From JAILLW01 sp045640905 (GTDB lineage Bacteria; Bacillota; Clostridia; Lachnospirales; Lachnospiraceae): DNA of 25,012 nt. A program made the position numbers and the translations under genes. Below the pieces are notes generated by a model. The model ran no database searches and was not told the DNA's origin. It worked only from the letters and a program-made list of their open reading frames with translations. Below are positions 23,510 to 25,012 of the stretch, in pieces (positions within the stretch are counted from its first letter, which is position 1; each line of letters starts with the position of its first letter). The DNA lies in NCBI GenBank assembly GCA_045640905.1, contig JAZUFW010000001.1:1-25012 (forward strand), given 5' to 3'.

Positions 23510-24826
23510 ATGGGTTTATATGAAGATATAGTAGCAGGCAAAGAGAAGCTTTCGCTCGTAGGTTTGGGATACGTAGGTATGCCCATAGCCGTTGCGTTTG
23601 CCAGAAAGATTAACGTTATCGGATTTGATTTGAATGAACAAAAAATCAATCTTTACAAGAACGGAATCGATCCTACCAACGAAGTAGGAAACGATGTAAT
23701 AAAGAATACTAAAGTGTTCTTTACGGCTGATCCTTCAAAATTGAAGGAAGCAAAATTCCATATCGTTGCTGTTCCCACTCCTGTAAATGATGATCATACA
23801 CCCGATCTTACACCGGTAGAGGGTGCATCGAGAATTTTGGGACAGAATTTGACGAAGGGATCCATTGTTGTATTTGAATCAACGGTTTATCCCGGTGTTA
23901 CCGAAGATATTTGTGTTCCTATTTTGGAAAAGGAATCAGGTCTTAAGTGCGGCGTTGATTTCAAAATCGGTTATTCACCCGAGAGAATCAATCCCGGAGA
24001 CAAAGTACACAGACTTGAAACAATTACAAAGATAGTATCCGGCATGGATGAAGAGACTCTTGATACCGTAGCCAAGATATATGAACTTGTTGTTGAAGCA
24101 GGCGTTTACAGAGCAGATTCTATTAAGGTAGCCGAAGCTGCCAAAGTTATTGAGAACTCTCAGCGTGATATCAACATTGCATTCATGAATGAGTTATCTA
24201 TTATCTTCAATAAAATGGGTATTGATACCAAGTCCGTTTTGGAGGCAGCAGGTACCAAATGGAACTTCCTTAAGTTTGCTCCCGGATTGGTTGGCGGACA
24301 TTGTATCGGAGTTGACCCTTACTATTTGACATACAAAGCCGAAGAACTCGGGTATCACAGCCAGATTATTTTATCAGGACGCCGAATCAATGATGATATG
24401 GGTAAGTACGTTGCAGAGTCTCTGGTAAAGAACTTGATTAAGGCAGATATTCCTGTTAAGGGAGCAAAGATTGCAATACTGGGATTCACCTTTAAGGAGA
24501 ATTGTCCTGATACCAGAAATACCAAGGTTATTGATATTTACAATGAATTGAAAGAATACGGCATTACGCCGATTGTTGTAGATCCCGCAGCTGATGCCGA
24601 TGAGGCAAAGCGCCTTTACGGAATTGAGTTTGAGACCATGGATGATGTTAAAAACATGGATGCCGTTATTATGGCTGTGGCTCATACACAATTCCTTGAT
24701 TATACCAAGGATGATGTATCGAAGTTCTTTAATCCCGCTCATTCAAAGAAAGTATTCCTTGATATCAAGGGATTATACAACAGAAAGGATTTCGAAACAG
24801 AGGATTACCTTTACTGGAGATTGTAA
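23510..24826 (+). CDS. tviB: UDP-N-acetylhexosamine 6-dehydrogenase (TviB/WbpA type)
   Basis: The 438-residue protein has the NAD-binding VGLGYVGMP (17-25), the central STVYPGVTEDICVP segment, YSPERINPGDK-HRL, IKVAEAAKVIENSQRDINIAFMNEL-like sequence and the catalytic Cys265 in GLVGGHCIGVDPYYL. The combination, including ILGFTFKENCPDTRNT, is that of TviB (VipA) of the Vi-antigen pathway and its relatives, which oxidise UDP-GlcNAc or UDP-GalNAc in two steps to the UDP-HexNAc uronate. It is less like UDP-glucose dehydrogenase. The ribosome binding site GGGAGGT (23496-23502) is the strongest in this part of the window, 7 bases before ATG 23510. The gene has its own promoter, and its last 16 bases overlap a convergent gene. 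Confidence 0.93.
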   Translation: MGLYEDIVAGKEKLSLVGLGYVGMPIAVAFARKINVIGFDLNEQKINLYKNGIDPTNEVGNDVIKNTKVFFTADPSKLKEAKFHIVAVPTPVNDDHTPDLTPVEGASRILGQNLTKGSIVVFESTVYPGVTEDICVPILEKESGLKCGVDFKIGYSPERINPGDKVHRLETITKIVSGMDEETLDTVAKIYELVVEAGVYRADSIKVAEAAKVIENSQRDINIAFMNELSIIFNKMGIDTKSVLEAAGTKWNFLKFAPGLVGGHCIGVDPYYLTYKAEELGYHSQIILSGRRINDDMGKYVAESLVKNLIKADIPVKGAKIAILGFTFKENCPDTRNTKVIDIYNELKEYGITPIVVDPAADADEAKRLYGIEFETMDDVKNMDAVIMAVAHTQFLDYTKDDVSKFFNPAHSKKVFLDIKGLYNRKDFETEDYLYWRL

Positions 24827-25012
24827 AAAGTGTTTTTGCAGTCGTTAATATTTGCGATATTTTCTTGCGTTAACAAATCAATAAATCCAATGGGAACAAA
24901 TACCCACAGGAAGAATGAATAGCGTACCAGGCTCATCGGGCCGAGAAGCGACGTCAGAATAATACATAAAGGCAACAGATAAGGAATCGTACGGATTCCT
25001 TTTTTGTTGCTT
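24811..25012 (-). CDS. C-terminal end of a polytopic membrane protein (5' part outside window)
   Basis: Reading the minus strand, an open frame enters at the window edge and runs 66 codons to a stop at 24813-24811. It encodes IRTIPYLLPLCIILTSLLG, then PMSLVRYSFFLWVFVPIGFI, then a polar tail ending near CKNTFYNLQ. Two hydrophobic helices with a short GPMSLVRY turn resemble the last two helices of multi-pass glycosyltransferase-like proteins in Clostridia, but too little is visible to name it. It has no start in the window because it enters from the right. It is convergent to tviB and overlaps its last 16 bases. Confidence 0.65.
   Translation of the reverse strand, partial: SNKKGIRTIPYLLPLCIILTSLLGPMSLVRYSFFLWVFVPIGFIDLLTQENIANINDCKNTFYNLQ
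24981..25005 (+). terminator. Possible intrinsic terminator for the tviB transcript
   Basis: AAGGAATC (24981-24988) pairs perfectly with GATTCCTT (24994-25001) across GTACG, and the T-run continues to 25005. It lies about 155 bases after the tviB stop, inside the convergent membrane protein gene. The stem has only three G/C pairs, so it may be weak. On the minus strand it is not followed by a T-run, so it should not stop the convergent gene. Confidence 0.4.

Overview
The window reads as one dense, almost entirely plus-strand block of chromosome from a low-GC Gram-positive bacterium, probably a Clostridia/Lachnospiraceae member. That placement is an inference from AT-rich codon use, strong GGAGG-type ribosome binding sites, sigma-A type promoters, the Mfd sequence, and families of multi-pass membrane proteins typical of that group. 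There is no tRNA, rRNA, insertion sequence, CRISPR array or phage gene.

Layout. (1) Positions 1-628 hold the 3' end of mfd (transcription-repair coupling factor). (2) Positions 683-3677 hold a Na+/phosphate symporter (NptA type with a PhoU tail), overlapping a PseC-like sugar aminotransferase; this pair ends at a clean intrinsic terminator (3691-3717). (3) A good promoter (3751-3779) starts a run of 13 tightly packed genes (3865-23458), with most junctions overlapping or only a few bases apart. In order: PglK-type ABC flippase, GT-C-like membrane protein, WecE aminotransferase, second GT-C-like membrane protein, DPM1/GtrB-type GT2, large O-antigen ligase/polymerase-like protein, PglF-type 4,6-dehydratase, PglE-type aminotransferase, third GT-C-like membrane protein with an ectodomain, AT3 membrane acyltransferase, secreted SGNH hydrolase, sugar N-formyltransferase, ATP-grasp ligase and GT4 glycosyltransferase (the last four following the AT3 gene). 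(4) tviB (UDP-HexNAc 6-dehydrogenase) follows with its own extended -10 promoter. (5) The window ends in the 3' part of a convergent minus-strand membrane protein gene, overlapping the end of tviB by 16 bases.

How the genes fit together (inference). PglF and PglE would make a UDP-4-amino-4,6-dideoxy-HexNAc, WecE a dTDP-4-amino-4,6-dideoxy-galactose, and TviB a UDP-HexNAc uronate. No acetyltransferase of the PglD or WecD kind is present; instead there are an N-formyltransferase and an ATP-grasp ligase that could cap the free amines with formyl or amino-acyl groups. The GT4 enzyme builds a lipid-linked glycan, PglK flips it, and the GT2 enzyme supplies a polyprenyl-phosphate sugar used by the GT-C-like proteins outside the membrane. 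The ligase-like protein polymerises the glycan or transfers it to an acceptor, and the AT3/SGNH pair O-acylates it. The initiating phosphoglycosyltransferase, RmlA/RmlB and any PglB oligosaccharyltransferase are not in the window.
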